The notes: a model not told the origin generated them from the letters alone. Shown: positions 8,784 through 17,617, counted from the first letter of the stretch. The stretch: DNA of 64,000 nucleotides from Bacteroidia bacterium (GCA_030427865.1 JAUICK010000009.1:62001-126000), one strand, 5' to 3'. Translations and numbers: made by a program.

Positions 8784-10148
8784 TTATTCTAAGACTAAGT
8801 CTCCTGAATAGAATTGTAATACTTTTGTTTTAAACACATAATCGTATTTAGCTCTAATCATTGCTGCTTCAGCGTTTACCAAGCGTGTTCTTACCAAATC
8901 AAAATCAAATAAAGTCATTGCTCCGTAATTGTAACGTTCTTGAGCATTTTTAAAGGCTTCTTTTTGAGCATCTAAAGAAATTTTAGCGGCTTCAAATGTT
9001 TTTAAAGCAGTTTTTACATCTAAAAAGGCTTGCTCTATGGTTTGTTTTAAAGTAAGTTTTTGGTTTTCTAATCTTGTTTCAGATATGTCTTTATTTATTA
9101 TTGATTGTGCAACTCTATTTTTTGTTTGAAAACGGTTAAAAATTGGAATGTTTAATGATAAACCTATTTGGTAGTTTAAATTATTTTCAAATAGCTGTTT
9201 AGAAATTCTATTATCAATTTCGAAAGGAACTCCATTATTATTAACACCAGATATATAATCTGGTTGCCCTAAAACTGTGTTATAAAATGTACTTGCACCA
9301 AAAGAATAAGTTAAAGTTGGAAGAAAAGCTCCTTTAGCCAAATCAACATTAAAATCTGCGTTTTTTATTCCTAGTTTAGCACGGGCTATTTCTGGCATTC
9401 TTTTTAGTGACTTATCGTAAACTAATGAAGAATTTTTATAAAATAAATTTGCAGAAGGTGTTCCTACATTTATAGACGCCACATCAAACCCTTCTACTGG
9501 CACTTGTAATAATTGTGCTAAGTTTAATAGGGCTAAGTCTAAAGCATTTTCTTGGGTAATTACATTTTGCTGATCTGTTGCTGCTGTAGACTGTGCGTTT
9601 AATAAATCTCCTTTAGGAATTACTCCCGATTTAAACCTACTTTCGGCAGCTTGTATCTGCTTTTTACTAATTTCGTACTGAATTCTTGCAGCATTCAAAT
9701 TTTCTTTTGCAAATAAAATATTTAGATATCCATTTACGATTCTCAAAGTGATATCATTTTCAATAACTTTTAAATCTTCTAAACTAGATTCTACTCCTAA
9801 CTGAGCTTGTCTGTATGTATTTGTATTTCTAAAACCATTAAAAATTGTTCCTGATCCATTTAATCCAAAAGATAAAACATATCTTTCTGCAGAACTTCTG
9901 GTATTATCTACGCCTGTTGTAAGCCCAAAATTCATTGAATTATTCATATTTCCTCCTAAAGAAGGCAAAAAATTACCTTTAGCAATAGCCACATCTTTCT
10001 TAGCCAACTCTAAACTTAATTTGTTTTGTTGAATAGTGATGTTTTTTTCTAATGCTTGATCTACACATTCTCTTAAAGTCCATTTTTTTTGTGAAAAAGT
10101 AGCTACAGACAGTAAAAAAGCTACAAATAGAATCAGTTTAGTTTTCAA
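8784..10148 (-). CDS. TolC family outer-membrane efflux protein
   Basis: Outer-membrane channel of tripartite efflux or type I secretion systems. Signal peptide KLILFVAFLLSVATFSQ, then the family opening KKWTLRECVDQALEKNITI and two OEP repeats of long coiled coils (about residues 20-220 and 240-450), with GNFLPSLGGNMN and GAFLPTLTYSF as the matching strands. A TTG at 10148 gives a compact signal peptide (454 residues in all); the in-frame ATG at 10190 would add 14 residues with acidic residues in front, which is less likely. No adaptor or pump gene adjoins it, so its partner is unknown. A clean terminator follows. Confidence 0.9.
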   Translation of the reverse strand: MKTKLILFVAFLLSVATFSQKKWTLRECVDQALEKNITIQQNKLSLELAKKDVAIAKGNFLPSLGGNMNNSMNFGLTTGVDNTRSSAERYVLSFGLNGSGTIFNGFRNTNTYRQAQLGVESSLEDLKVIENDITLRIVNGYLNILFAKENLNAARIQYEISKKQIQAAESRFKSGVIPKGDLLNAQSTAATDQQNVITQENALDLALLNLAQLLQVPVEGFDVASINVGTPSANLFYKNSSLVYDKSLKRMPEIARAKLGIKNADFNVDLAKGAFLPTLTYSFGASTFYNTVLGQPDYISGVNNNGVPFEIDNRISKQLFENNLNYQIGLSLNIPIFNRFQTKNRVAQSIINKDISETRLENQKLTLKQTIEQAFLDVKTALKTFEAAKISLDAQKEAFKNAQERYNYGAMTLFDFDLVRTRLVNAEAAMIRAKYDYVFKTKVLQFYSGDLVLE

Positions 10149-10272
10149 AACGTATTGTTTTTGGTTGGTATAATTATCATCATAAATCATCAAAAAAGAA
10201 AATATTTTTTGATAGTGTATATAAGACGATTAAAAGTAAAATATGTTACAATATTTTACTCTTATAGTAATG

Positions 10273-10494
10273 TTAATTTTTGGCTTTCTTTTTATACCTA
10301 TAAATTACATAGAATAAAACACCTATTAAAAGATAAGGAAATACCATTAAATATGTTATTCCGTTATTTACCCCTTCTGCCATAGAAACATCTCCATTTT
10401 CTACCACAGCTTTACACATTGCACATTGCGAAAAAGATTTTTCGGTTGATAAAATCATCAACAAAAAGATTAGTAAAATTTGTTTTTTACACAT
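10273..10494 (-). CDS. Small secreted membrane protein with CAMC motif
   Basis: Unrecognised 73-residue protein. Signal peptide or first membrane segment at 3-22, then SQCAMCKAVVENG (a CxxC pair just after the predicted export site), and a second transmembrane helix at about 45-64 with a basic tail. It overlaps the DUF420 gene by 8 bp and closes the SCO operon, so it is probably translated with it. The exported CxxC and the copper-delivery context suggest a metal or thiol role for cytochrome oxidase assembly; this is inference. Proteins of this kind recur next to DUF420 in Bacteroidota as far as I recall. Confidence 0.7.
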   Translation of the reverse strand: MCKKQILLIFLLMILSTEKSFSQCAMCKAVVENGDVSMAEGVNNGITYLMVFPYLLIGVLFYVIYRYKKKAKN

Positions 10495-11029
10495 AATAGG
10501 GAGATATCATTAAATATACTATAACACCAGTAACAGCTACATATAACCATAAAGGAAAAGTAATTTTAGCTATTTTTTTATGCTCAGAAAATTTACCCAA
10601 TTTGGCTCTTAAAAAGGTGGTTAATACAAATGGAATAACAACTATTGATAGTATAATATGGGTAATTAAAATAAAGTAATAAATGTATTTAAGTATGCCT
10701 TCTCCCCCAAACTTAGTCGAATCAGAGGTCATGTGATAACCAATATACATTAACAAAAAAAGTAAAGAACAACCAATTGCTACAGTATTTAATTGCTCGT
10801 GCAATTTTCTATTTCCTTTTTTTATTGCTATAACAGCAGCAACTAAAAGAACAGCTGTTAAAGCATTTATAGACGCATAAATTGGTGGTAAAAATGTTAG
10901 TGGTTTAACATCGAAACCTAATTTTTTTAAATTTACGCCAAATAAAGCGGCTACTGCCAATGGAATTATAATTGACAACCCAGTGATTATCTTTTTGTAT
11001 TTTTTTTCTTGCGATGATAAATTACTCAT
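10487..11029 (-). CDS. DUF420 family membrane protein
   Basis: Integral membrane protein of 180 residues with five predicted transmembrane helices. The DUF420 pattern is visible: PPIYASINALTAVLLVAAV, a GNRKLHEQLN loop, GYHMTSDSTKFGG and ILITHIILSIVVIPFVL with conserved His residues. The family is found beside cytochrome oxidase and SCO genes and is thought to help oxidase assembly; the mechanism is not known. It overlaps SCO by 8 bp upstream and the small CxxC gene by 8 bp downstream, which indicates translational coupling in one operon. Confidence 0.9.
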   Translation of the reverse strand: MSNLSSQEKKYKKIITGLSIIIPLAVAALFGVNLKKLGFDVKPLTFLPPIYASINALTAVLLVAAVIAIKKGNRKLHEQLNTVAIGCSLLFLLMYIGYHMTSDSTKFGGEGILKYIYYFILITHIILSIVVIPFVLTTFLRAKLGKFSEHKKIAKITFPLWLYVAVTGVIVYLMISPYYV

Positions 11030-11666
11030 TTAACAACAGTTTTATATCTTCTTTTAATTCTTGTATTTGATCTGGAAAACCTTGTTCTTCTATAGCTCTG
11101 TAATACATTATTGGGTTTCCAAATTCATCTTTTCTTGAGCGGATAAATCCGTTTTTATCTACCAAAGCAAACAAACCTGAATGTTCAAAACCTCCATGAT
11201 CAGCATCTCCTTTACCTGCATATAATTTAAAACCTTTGTTAGACAAAGCATATACCACATCTTCTGACTTGCCTGTTAATAAATGCCAGTTTTTATGAGT
11301 TATTCCTTGATTTTTTGCGTATTCTTTTAAAGTTTCTGGGGTATCTATTTCTGGAGTTATAGAAATTGATGCTATTCCAAATTCTGGGTTGCCAAAGAAT
11401 TGATTTTGAATGGTAAGCATTTTCTGATTCATAATTGGGCAAATAGTTGGGCAAGTAGAAAAGAAAAATTCTACAACATATACTTTACCTTCATAGTCTT
11501 TATTGGTTATTTTTTTTCCTTCTTGGTTTGTAAAAGAAAAATCTGGAACCTTATTAAATTGGTGTAACCCTGAGCCTTTAAAATGGTTTACAACTTTAGG
11601 TACTGTATAAATGCCAAACAGTAAAATAATAAATGTAATACCTATGTAAGAATATTTTTTACTCAT
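11022..11666 (-). CDS. SCO1/SenC family copper chaperone for cytochrome oxidase
   Basis: Thioredoxin-fold copper chaperone of 214 residues that delivers copper to the CuA site or acts as thiol reductase in the periplasm. An N-terminal anchor helix (about 5-25) is followed by PDFSFTNQEGKKITNKDYEG, the metal motif CPTIC (in FSTCPTICPIMN) and the distal histidine in HSGLFALVDKNG. All three ligands expected for copper binding are present. It overlaps the upstream SCO-like gene by 4 bp and the downstream DUF420 gene by 8 bp. The window holds oxidase subunits III and IV but not subunit II, its likely target. Confidence 0.95.
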   Translation of the reverse strand: MSKKYSYIGITFIILLFGIYTVPKVVNHFKGSGLHQFNKVPDFSFTNQEGKKITNKDYEGKVYVVEFFFSTCPTICPIMNQKMLTIQNQFFGNPEFGIASISITPEIDTPETLKEYAKNQGITHKNWHLLTGKSEDVVYALSNKGFKLYAGKGDADHGGFEHSGLFALVDKNGFIRSRKDEFGNPIMYYRAIEEQGFPDQIQELKEDIKLLLNE

Positions 11667-12334
11667 AATCCTACTTCTTTTCTATCTGCTTTGTTTTTGT
11701 TTTTTTCTTTAAAGGCTGCATAATATTCGTAATACAACACTTTTACATCATCTTTTAGTTTTCCATTTAACTCAGCAACTGAGTTTAAGTTATATCCAAA
11801 GAGTTTTCCGTCTTTACTATCTTTATCTTTTAGTCTTCCTCTTAAATTTACATTTTTATCAACTAAAAACGCTTTTGTAGAAGAAAGGTTTGCTAGTGGT
11901 TCAGCAAAAGAAAAACTAGTGTAAAACCCTTCTATTTCTTCTTTAGAACTTGCAATAAACTTCCATTTTTGCATATCTGTAAAAGCTCCTATTTCTTTTT
12001 TAAGTTTTTGCGCTTCTTTTTCTTTTTCTTTAGGATAAATTGCTATAATTTGAAACTTCTTATAGTCTAAGAACTTTTTGTATACTTTTTCATTTAAATT
12101 AAATAGTCCAGATTTGTTTGTATCTATATCATTTCCTAAAAAGCAAATAATAGAAATATGATCTTTTAATTTTACTTTTTTAGTTGCATCTATTTCAGAA
12201 ATATCAATTATATTTTGTGTAAGAATAGGCAGTTTCTTAAAGTTATTCTCTCCAGTAGATAAAATAAGAAAACAAATTAAAGGGAATATAAAAAGTAGAA
12301 AAAGTACTATTCTTTTTTTTGTGAAAAATTTCAT
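11663..12334 (-). CDS. Membrane-anchored SCO/thioredoxin-like protein lacking the CxxxC site
   Basis: Exported 223-residue protein at the head of the SCO operon. One N-terminal anchor helix (about 9-27) precedes a domain whose layout follows the neighbouring SCO: a strand IISIICFLG where SCO has its copper motif, a mid-domain WKFIASSKEEIEGFYTSF parallel to WHLLTGKSEDVVYALS, and KAFLVDKNVNLRGRLKDKD parallel to the ALVDKNG strand. It has only one Cys in this region and no distal His, so it cannot bind copper as SCO does. Start ATG at 12334. The fold relation is my reading, and the function is unknown. Confidence 0.72.
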   Translation of the reverse strand: MKFFTKKRIVLFLLFIFPLICFLILSTGENNFKKLPILTQNIIDISEIDATKKVKLKDHISIICFLGNDIDTNKSGLFNLNEKVYKKFLDYKKFQIIAIYPKEKEKEAQKLKKEIGAFTDMQKWKFIASSKEEIEGFYTSFSFAEPLANLSSTKAFLVDKNVNLRGRLKDKDSKDGKLFGYNLNSVAELNGKLKDDVKVLYYEYYAAFKEKNKNKADRKEVGL

Positions 12335-12404
12335 TTATTAGAAATTAATTTGAATTCGAAATAACTTTTTAAATTCTTTCAAAAACATTTTTTGAGTATA
12401 AAAA

Positions 12405-12424
12405 AAGGTGGTTTACACCACCTT
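12405..12424 (-). terminator. Terminator of the cytochrome oxidase operon
   Basis: Arms AAGGTGGT (12405-12412) and ACCACCTT (12417-12424) with a 4-nt loop and seven T residues on the minus strand. It separates the oxidase operon from the SCO operon. Confidence 0.85.
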
Positions 12425-12436
12425 ACTTTTTTTAAT

Positions 12437-12778
12437 TTACCATCTTACAAGTGGTGCTAATGTTTCGAACAAGTAGCCACCTTCTATTAGTAGTAATGTT
12501 ACTAGATAACAGATTAGAAAAACTGCTGTCCAAACAACTGAACGTCTAAACCATTTTTTTTCACCTTCCATATGCATGAAAGTCCAAGTAATATAATAAG
12601 CTTTTACTAATGTTAAAATAATGAATATCCAGTTTAAAGGACTTGTTCCTAAAAAGCTTGTTAAATGTAAAACATCTGGTTTAACAATACCAAATGCTAC
12701 TTCTATTATAGTTACTATAGATAGTAAACCAAATACCATCCATATTCTTTTTACATTAGATTCGTGTGCGTGTGCCAT
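12437..12778 (-). CDS. Cytochrome c oxidase subunit IV family protein
   Basis: Small oxidase subunit of 113 residues with three transmembrane helices (about 12-32, 45-63 and 76-104). The pattern SIVTIIEVAFG, PLNWIFIILTLVKAYYITW and FMHMEGEKKWFRRSVVWTA is typical of the prokaryotic COX4/CtaF family in Bacteroidota. It accompanies the core of the aa3-type heme-copper oxidase and is last in the cyoE-coxIII-coxIII-coxIV operon, 21 bp after the large subunit III gene and followed by a terminator. Its start is an ATG. Confidence 0.92.
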   Translation of the reverse strand: MAHAHESNVKRIWMVFGLLSIVTIIEVAFGIVKPDVLHLTSFLGTSPLNWIFIILTLVKAYYITWTFMHMEGEKKWFRRSVVWTAVFLICYLVTLLLIEGGYLFETLAPLVRW

Positions 12779-12799
12779 CTTTTATTGCTATTTTTTTAA

Positions 12800-13780
12800 T
12801 TATACTAAGTAGAAGAATGTAAATACAAATACCCAAACTAAATCTACAAAGTGCCAATATAATCCAACTTTTTCTACCATTTCATAATGTCCTCTACGTT
12901 CGTAAGTACCTAAGATTACATTAAAGAAAATAATAATATTTATTACAATTCCAGAAAATACGTGGAAACCGTGAAAACCGGTAATAAAGAAAAAGAAATC
13001 TGCAAAAATAGTATTTCCATATTCATTAACTTTTAAGTTAGCTCCTTCTACCACCATTTTACCTCTTGCTAAATAATCTAAACCTTCTTCTCTTGATAAC
13101 GTTGTTTTTTGTTTTTTTTCTAAGTCTATTAACTCTGTTCTTACTTGAATATCTGGGTTGGCTTTATAAGCATTTACAACTTGTGCTACTGAGTATTTAG
13201 AAATTGTAGCTTCTTTTTCAAACCATAATCCGTTTTGTCTTGTGTGTTGAACTCTATCATCAGTTCTTTCTCCTACAACAAAATCTGATAATGCTATTTG
13301 ATGCCCATCTTTTACAAACTGTAAAATTTTACCATCAGTAGTTTTTATTGCTCCGTAAGAACCTTTGATAAAAGTATTCCATTCCCAAGCTTGAGAACCG
13401 ACGAAAATTAAACCCCCAATGATAGTAGCAAACATGTACCAAGCTACTTTGCTTTTTTGCATTTTGTGACCTGCATCTACTGCCAAGACCATTGTTACTG
13501 AAGAGAAAATTAGTATAAACGTCATAAAAGCAACGTAATACATTGGGTATTCTCCATGAACAAATGGAATGTGTGTAAACACTTCATCTGCAATTGGCCA
13601 TGAGTCTATAAATTTAAATCGAGTTAAACCGTAAGCGGCTAAAAATCCTGAGAAGGTTAAGGCATCAGAAACGATGAAAAACCACATCATCATTTTACCA
13701 TAACTTGCACCAAAAGGTTTTGTTCCTCCTCCGTTCCAAGTGTCTTTACTTTCTGTTGGTATAGCAATGTTTGCTTCCAT
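12800..13780 (-). CDS. Cytochrome c oxidase subunit III, long form with soluble insertion
   Basis: Heme-copper oxidase subunit III of 326 residues. The N-terminal part has KMMMWFFIVSDALTFSGFLA and helices to about 130, and the C-terminal part has the classical ITGFHGFHVFSGIVINII and LYWHFVDLVWVFVF motifs. Between them (about residues 137-245) lies a hydrophilic insertion not found in the canonical subunit, including LREEGLDYLARGKMVVEGA-like sequence (SREEGLDYLARGK). Such long forms occur in Bacteroidota oxidases. It sits 56 bp after a second, short subunit III gene and 21 bp before subunit IV; no subunit I or II is in the window. Confidence 0.92.
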   Translation of the reverse strand: MEANIAIPTESKDTWNGGGTKPFGASYGKMMMWFFIVSDALTFSGFLAAYGLTRFKFIDSWPIADEVFTHIPFVHGEYPMYYVAFMTFILIFSSVTMVLAVDAGHKMQKSKVAWYMFATIIGGLIFVGSQAWEWNTFIKGSYGAIKTTDGKILQFVKDGHQIALSDFVVGERTDDRVQHTRQNGLWFEKEATISKYSVAQVVNAYKANPDIQVRTELIDLEKKQKTTLSREEGLDYLARGKMVVEGANLKVNEYGNTIFADFFFFITGFHGFHVFSGIVINIIIFFNVILGTYERRGHYEMVEKVGLYWHFVDLVWVFVFTFFYLV

Positions 13781-13836
13781 ATAATTTTCTATTAGTTTAG
13801 TCTTAAAAATAGTTTGCCAAAATTAATCAATTTCTA

Positions 13837-14424
13837 TCACTTGATAAAATAGAAAAAGAAAAATAGATAAATCCATAGTATATCTACAAAATGCCAGAAG
13901 ATTGCACCGAGTTCAAACCCAAGCATATTGTCTGATTTGTATTTGTATTTAAAATGATTATAAATAACAACCAATAGCACAATTACCCCAGCTATAAGGT
14001 GTAAAACATGCATAAATGTAATACCAATAATAAAAGATGTAGATACTGTACTCTCTGGTCCAGTAAAATATAAACCTACATTTCTTAGTTGATTAAAACC
14101 AACATATTGTTGCCAAATAAAACCAACTCCAAGCAATAAAGTAAGTACAACAAAAATTAAAGATAGTGGTCTTTTGTCTTGTTTTAAGAATCTTTGTGAT
14201 AAAAATAAGGCAATACTACTTGCTACAATTAAAAAAGTGCTTACAAAAAAAGCTTGAGGCAAATCAAAAGAAACCCAATCATCGCGTTTCATACTAATTA
14301 CATAAGCGCTTGTTAATCCGGCAAAAAACATTACCATACTAATCATAGAAACCCAAAGCATAGGTTTTGCCGATTTTTTATTTGCTACACTTAATTCTTC
14401 TTTTACTATTTGGTCTTGCGTCAT
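13837..14424 (-). CDS. Cytochrome c oxidase subunit III, short form
   Basis: Compact heme-copper oxidase subunit III with 195 residues and five transmembrane helices. Recognisable parts are KPMLWVSMISMVMFFAGLTS, GITFMHVLHLIAGVIVLLV and the final AIFWHFVDILWIYLFFFFYF. The ATG at 14424 is chosen: it follows the cyoE stop by 4 bp, while the longer frame would use a TTG inside cyoE. Together with the long form it gives this operon two subunit III proteins, which is common in Bacteroidota and may reflect a split role in the complex. Confidence 0.93.
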   Translation of the reverse strand: MTQDQIVKEELSVANKKSAKPMLWVSMISMVMFFAGLTSAYVISMKRDDWVSFDLPQAFFVSTFLIVASSIALFLSQRFLKQDKRPLSLIFVVLTLLLGVGFIWQQYVGFNQLRNVGLYFTGPESTVSTSFIIGITFMHVLHLIAGVIVLLVVIYNHFKYKYKSDNMLGFELGAIFWHFVDILWIYLFFFFYFIK

Positions 14425-14428
14425 ATTT

Positions 14429-15331
14429 CTAATGTAAAAATTTATCAACTACATATATAATTTGAACAACTGTTATGTATAACACACTTGCTAACATTAG
14501 TTTTCTTGCATCTGTATTTTCTTGACTTTTGTGAAGTTTAATTGCAAAATACAACATGTAAGTTCCTAAAAGAGCTACAATAATTGCAGTTATAGGATAA
14601 ATATAAAATGCTCCTGATAATTTTAAAACTGGTGCAACAGAAACCAAAATCATAATTATTGTGTAAAATATAATTTGTTTTACTGCTCCTTTGTCTTTGG
14701 TGTTCATAGGTAACATGTTAAAACCTGCTTTTTTATACTCTTCATATTGCAACCACCCAATTGCCCAAAAATGTGGAAATTGCCAAAAAAATTGAATCAT
14801 AAATAAAAAACCTGCCTCTATACCAAATTGATTTGTAGCTGCAACCCATCCTAACATAAACGGAATAGCACCTGGAATAGCGCCTACAAATACTGCTAAG
14901 GGTGTTACCGATTTTAGTGGCGTATATGCACTTGTATATAAAAATATTGAGATGGCTCCAAATAAAGCAGTTTTAGGGTTAATGCTATATAAAATGGTGA
15001 TGCCAGAAATAGTAAACAAAATAGCAATTGTTAGTGCAACATTAACAGACATTCTACCAGTTGGTAAAGGTCTATTTTGAGTGCGTTTCATAATAGCATC
15101 TGTATCTTTTTCTATAATTTGATTAAAAGCATTAGAAGCACCTACCATAAAAAAACCTCCTAAAGCTAATAGAAAAAGAGTAAAATAATTAACAACATCT
15201 ATGGCTAAAAGGTAACCTGCAACTGAAGAAAAAACTACGCTTAAAGATAAACCAACTTTTGTTAGTTGTTTAAAGTCTGAAAAAATAGTTTTCATAGATG
15301 TTTTTGTATCTGCAATTACAGCTAAATTCAT
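14429..15331 (-). CDS. cyoE: Heme o synthase (protoheme IX farnesyltransferase)
   Basis: UbiA-family prenyltransferase that attaches farnesyl to heme b, giving heme o for the oxidase. The two Asp-rich motifs are seen: NAFNQIIEKDTDAIMKRTQN (NxxxD type) and the region around LQYEEYKKAGFNMLP. Nine transmembrane helices are expected. The ATG at 15331 (MNLAVIADTK) is chosen; the frame is open upstream to 15415 but that part would be an odd charged extension overlapping the terminator stem at 15411. First gene of the oxidase operon. No ctaA heme a synthase gene is visible in the window. Confidence 0.94.
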   Translation of the reverse strand: MNLAVIADTKTSMKTIFSDFKQLTKVGLSLSVVFSSVAGYLLAIDVVNYFTLFLLALGGFFMVGASNAFNQIIEKDTDAIMKRTQNRPLPTGRMSVNVALTIAILFTISGITILYSINPKTALFGAISIFLYTSAYTPLKSVTPLAVFVGAIPGAIPFMLGWVAATNQFGIEAGFLFMIQFFWQFPHFWAIGWLQYEEYKKAGFNMLPMNTKDKGAVKQIIFYTIIMILVSVAPVLKLSGAFYIYPITAIIVALLGTYMLYFAIKLHKSQENTDARKLMLASVLYITVVQIIYVVDKFLH

Positions 15332-15410
15332 TATTACAACAAATAGTTTGCAAAGATATTTGATAAAAATGACTTTACCATAAAATTTAACGGGTTTTGG
15401 CATAAAAAAA

Positions 15411-15432
15411 CCCACTCAAAAAATTGAGTGGG
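15411..15432 (-). terminator. Terminator of the RemB-like gene
   Basis: Arms CCCACTCAA (15411-15419) and TTGAGTGGG (15424-15432), 4-nt loop, followed on the minus strand by seven T residues. It separates the RemB-like transcript from cyoE. Confidence 0.9.
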
Positions 15433-15527
15433 AAAATTGCTATGAAAAAGAAAAAGTGTGATTAATTAAAATCACGTCACAAATATATATATAAATGCAA
15501 CACTTTTTGCTAAAAAAATTAAAAATT

Positions 15528-17594
15528 TTAAAAATCGAAATACCAATTAAACAAATCTGCTCTTATACCTACTGTAAACCAGACGTTTGTTCCTTCAGGG
15601 AAACCATCTAAAGCAGTGTTTGGCGAAAAATTTCTGTACGATAACCCTGCAAATAAGTTTGTTCTGTTTGATGGATTTATTAAATAGTTTGCTTGTACAT
15701 CTGCAATAAAAATATTTGCTGTATTTCCTTGGCCAATTTCGTTACCAGTGTCAGAAAACCTGTCGTTGTAAGATTGATAAATATCTCCACCATAACTAAC
15801 GTTTTGATCTGGAAAATCAAATCCTTTTTTACCTAAAATTACTTTTGCGCTTCCGCTCCATCTATCTTTCTTATACCTTGCTATAGCTATTGCCTCCCAA
15901 AAATTTGCTCCCCAAAGATGTCCCATAGGTTGGCTGTAGTTTCCGTAATTTAAGTTTGGGGTTTGATGTGCAAAAGTATAAGGGCGAGCATAATTATATT
16001 CTAATTGTAAAAATAGGTTATCAATCTTAAAAGCATCGAAATATTTAGCGCCTAATTGAAATCCGAATTTATTTGCCCAATCACCAAAATCTCCTACTTT
16101 TTTAAACGAAAACTCATCAACAACTAATTGAGAATATAAAGATATATTATCGTTTAATTTATATTTTCCAGATAATCCTAAAATTGCATTACCTGCATCT
16201 TCGCCTCTATTAAACTCTAAAGATCTATAGAATATAATAGGGTTAAAGAAACCTGCATCTAAACCATTTTCTCCTTTAGATATTGCTGTCTCAAAAAAAC
16301 CTAAAGTAAATCTGTCTGATAAGTTTACACTAAAATAATGGGCTGCTATGTATTTTCTTGCATGTTCATTTGGGTCTGAAATTGATGACAAAGAAGGTTC
16401 TGTGTTCCACATCCAGATATTTGTGTATTGAATTTTCCAGATGTCTAACTTCATTTTTAAATATGTAGTTGGAGCTGAAACATCAGATAAAATAAAAGAG
16501 CGATAGCCATCACCAATAAAATTCTTACCATTACCAAATTGAAATTGTAAGTATTTATTTGGTGTATAAGCAATGTAAGCTTCTGCAACTGGGTAATCGT
16601 GAGAATCTGTTCTATGCCCTTTAGATTTACCTCTACCTGGAACTAATCCTTCAGAGTTTTTGGGTCTAACATTAGCGGCTGGGTTGGTAATAAAACTGTT
16701 AATGTAATCTGCAAATCTTCCTTGACTTTCATAATAACTGGTAGAAAAAGATAATTTATCGAGAATTTCTCCATTAATATTTACAATTCTTGAGTTATTG
16801 AAGGTATATGCTAAATTAGAGTTGTCTTTTCCTAATTGAACATCTAATAAAAAGTCTATCGTAAACCAATAATCTTTCTTTTTTACTTGCAAAAGATGCT
16901 CATTCCATATTTTGTTTCCTACCCAAGTTCTTTTATTAGGTTTTAAAAACTTTTTCTTCTCTTCTGTTAAATTATAGTACTGGCTTATCTCTTTGTATGT
17001 ATATGGTTTTGACGCTGTATGGGTTGCTTTAGCTTTATGCATTGCATACTCAAAATCTACATATCTTTGATGAGTAAAGGGTATATTTAATTTACTCTGA
17101 TGTTCTAAAAAAGTAGAATCTGCAATTTTATTTTTTTCTACAACCTCTAGTAAACTTTCTTTCTTTGTTACTGTTGTTGTAGTTATTTTACTATTGTTGT
17201 TATTATTTATTATTGGAAACTTTATAGGCAGCTCAAACCTCATTTCTATGGCATGGTTGTTATACCAACCTGGTGTAATTTTTGGAAAAACTTTAAACGC
17301 TCTTTTTACTTCTTCTCTAATTTCTTGGTAAGGTGTATTTACATAGATAAGTTTAAATTCTCCTTCTGCAGTAACTACAAATAGTGTATTGGCTGTACCT
17401 CTAAAATTTTCGTTTTCTACTATTGGCGGTGTTTTAAACTCTGAAAAAAAGTGTTTTTTGGTGGTGTTGTAAAAACAATCTTTAATAGCTTCTATCTCTA
17501 AACCTTTACAAACGTCAAATATTGGATATCTTTCTTCTTGCGAGAATAATACTGAAGGAAGTAATAAAACTATGAGTATAATTTTTTTTATCAT
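15528..17594 (-). CDS. remB: Gliding motility protein RemB-like outer-membrane protein
   Basis: Exported 688-residue protein with signal peptide (1-18, ending VLFSQ). Residues about 23-130 resemble the C-terminal domain of the TonB proteins in this window (YPIFDVCKG, then CFYNTTKKHFFSEF, later VFPKITPGW). From about 240 to the end the sequence alternates short aromatic strands typical of an outer-membrane beta barrel (YWFTIDFLLDVQLG, VAEAYIAYTPNKYLQFQFG, final WFTVGIRADLFNWYFDF). I match this overall type to RemB, a protein needed for normal colony spreading in Flavobacterium johnsoniae; the family label is from memory. Wzi-like capsule proteins are the alternative. It is followed by its own terminator. 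Confidence 0.6.
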   Translation of the reverse strand: MIKKIILIVLLLPSVLFSQEERYPIFDVCKGLEIEAIKDCFYNTTKKHFFSEFKTPPIVENENFRGTANTLFVVTAEGEFKLIYVNTPYQEIREEVKRAFKVFPKITPGWYNNHAIEMRFELPIKFPIINNNNNSKITTTTVTKKESLLEVVEKNKIADSTFLEHQSKLNIPFTHQRYVDFEYAMHKAKATHTASKPYTYKEISQYYNLTEEKKKFLKPNKRTWVGNKIWNEHLLQVKKKDYWFTIDFLLDVQLGKDNSNLAYTFNNSRIVNINGEILDKLSFSTSYYESQGRFADYINSFITNPAANVRPKNSEGLVPGRGKSKGHRTDSHDYPVAEAYIAYTPNKYLQFQFGNGKNFIGDGYRSFILSDVSAPTTYLKMKLDIWKIQYTNIWMWNTEPSLSSISDPNEHARKYIAAHYFSVNLSDRFTLGFFETAISKGENGLDAGFFNPIIFYRSLEFNRGEDAGNAILGLSGKYKLNDNISLYSQLVVDEFSFKKVGDFGDWANKFGFQLGAKYFDAFKIDNLFLQLEYNYARPYTFAHQTPNLNYGNYSQPMGHLWGANFWEAIAIARYKKDRWSGSAKVILGKKGFDFPDQNVSYGGDIYQSYNDRFSDTGNEIGQGNTANIFIADVQANYLINPSNRTNLFAGLSYRNFSPNTALDGFPEGTNVWFTVGIRADLFNWYFDF

Positions 17595-17617
17595 TCTAAT
17601 TTTTTAGTAATAGCCAA

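Noticed and set aside
15332-15415. N-terminal extension of heme o synthase to 15415
   Set aside because: It runs into the terminator stem at 15411-15432; the ATG at 15331 gives the normal N-terminus.
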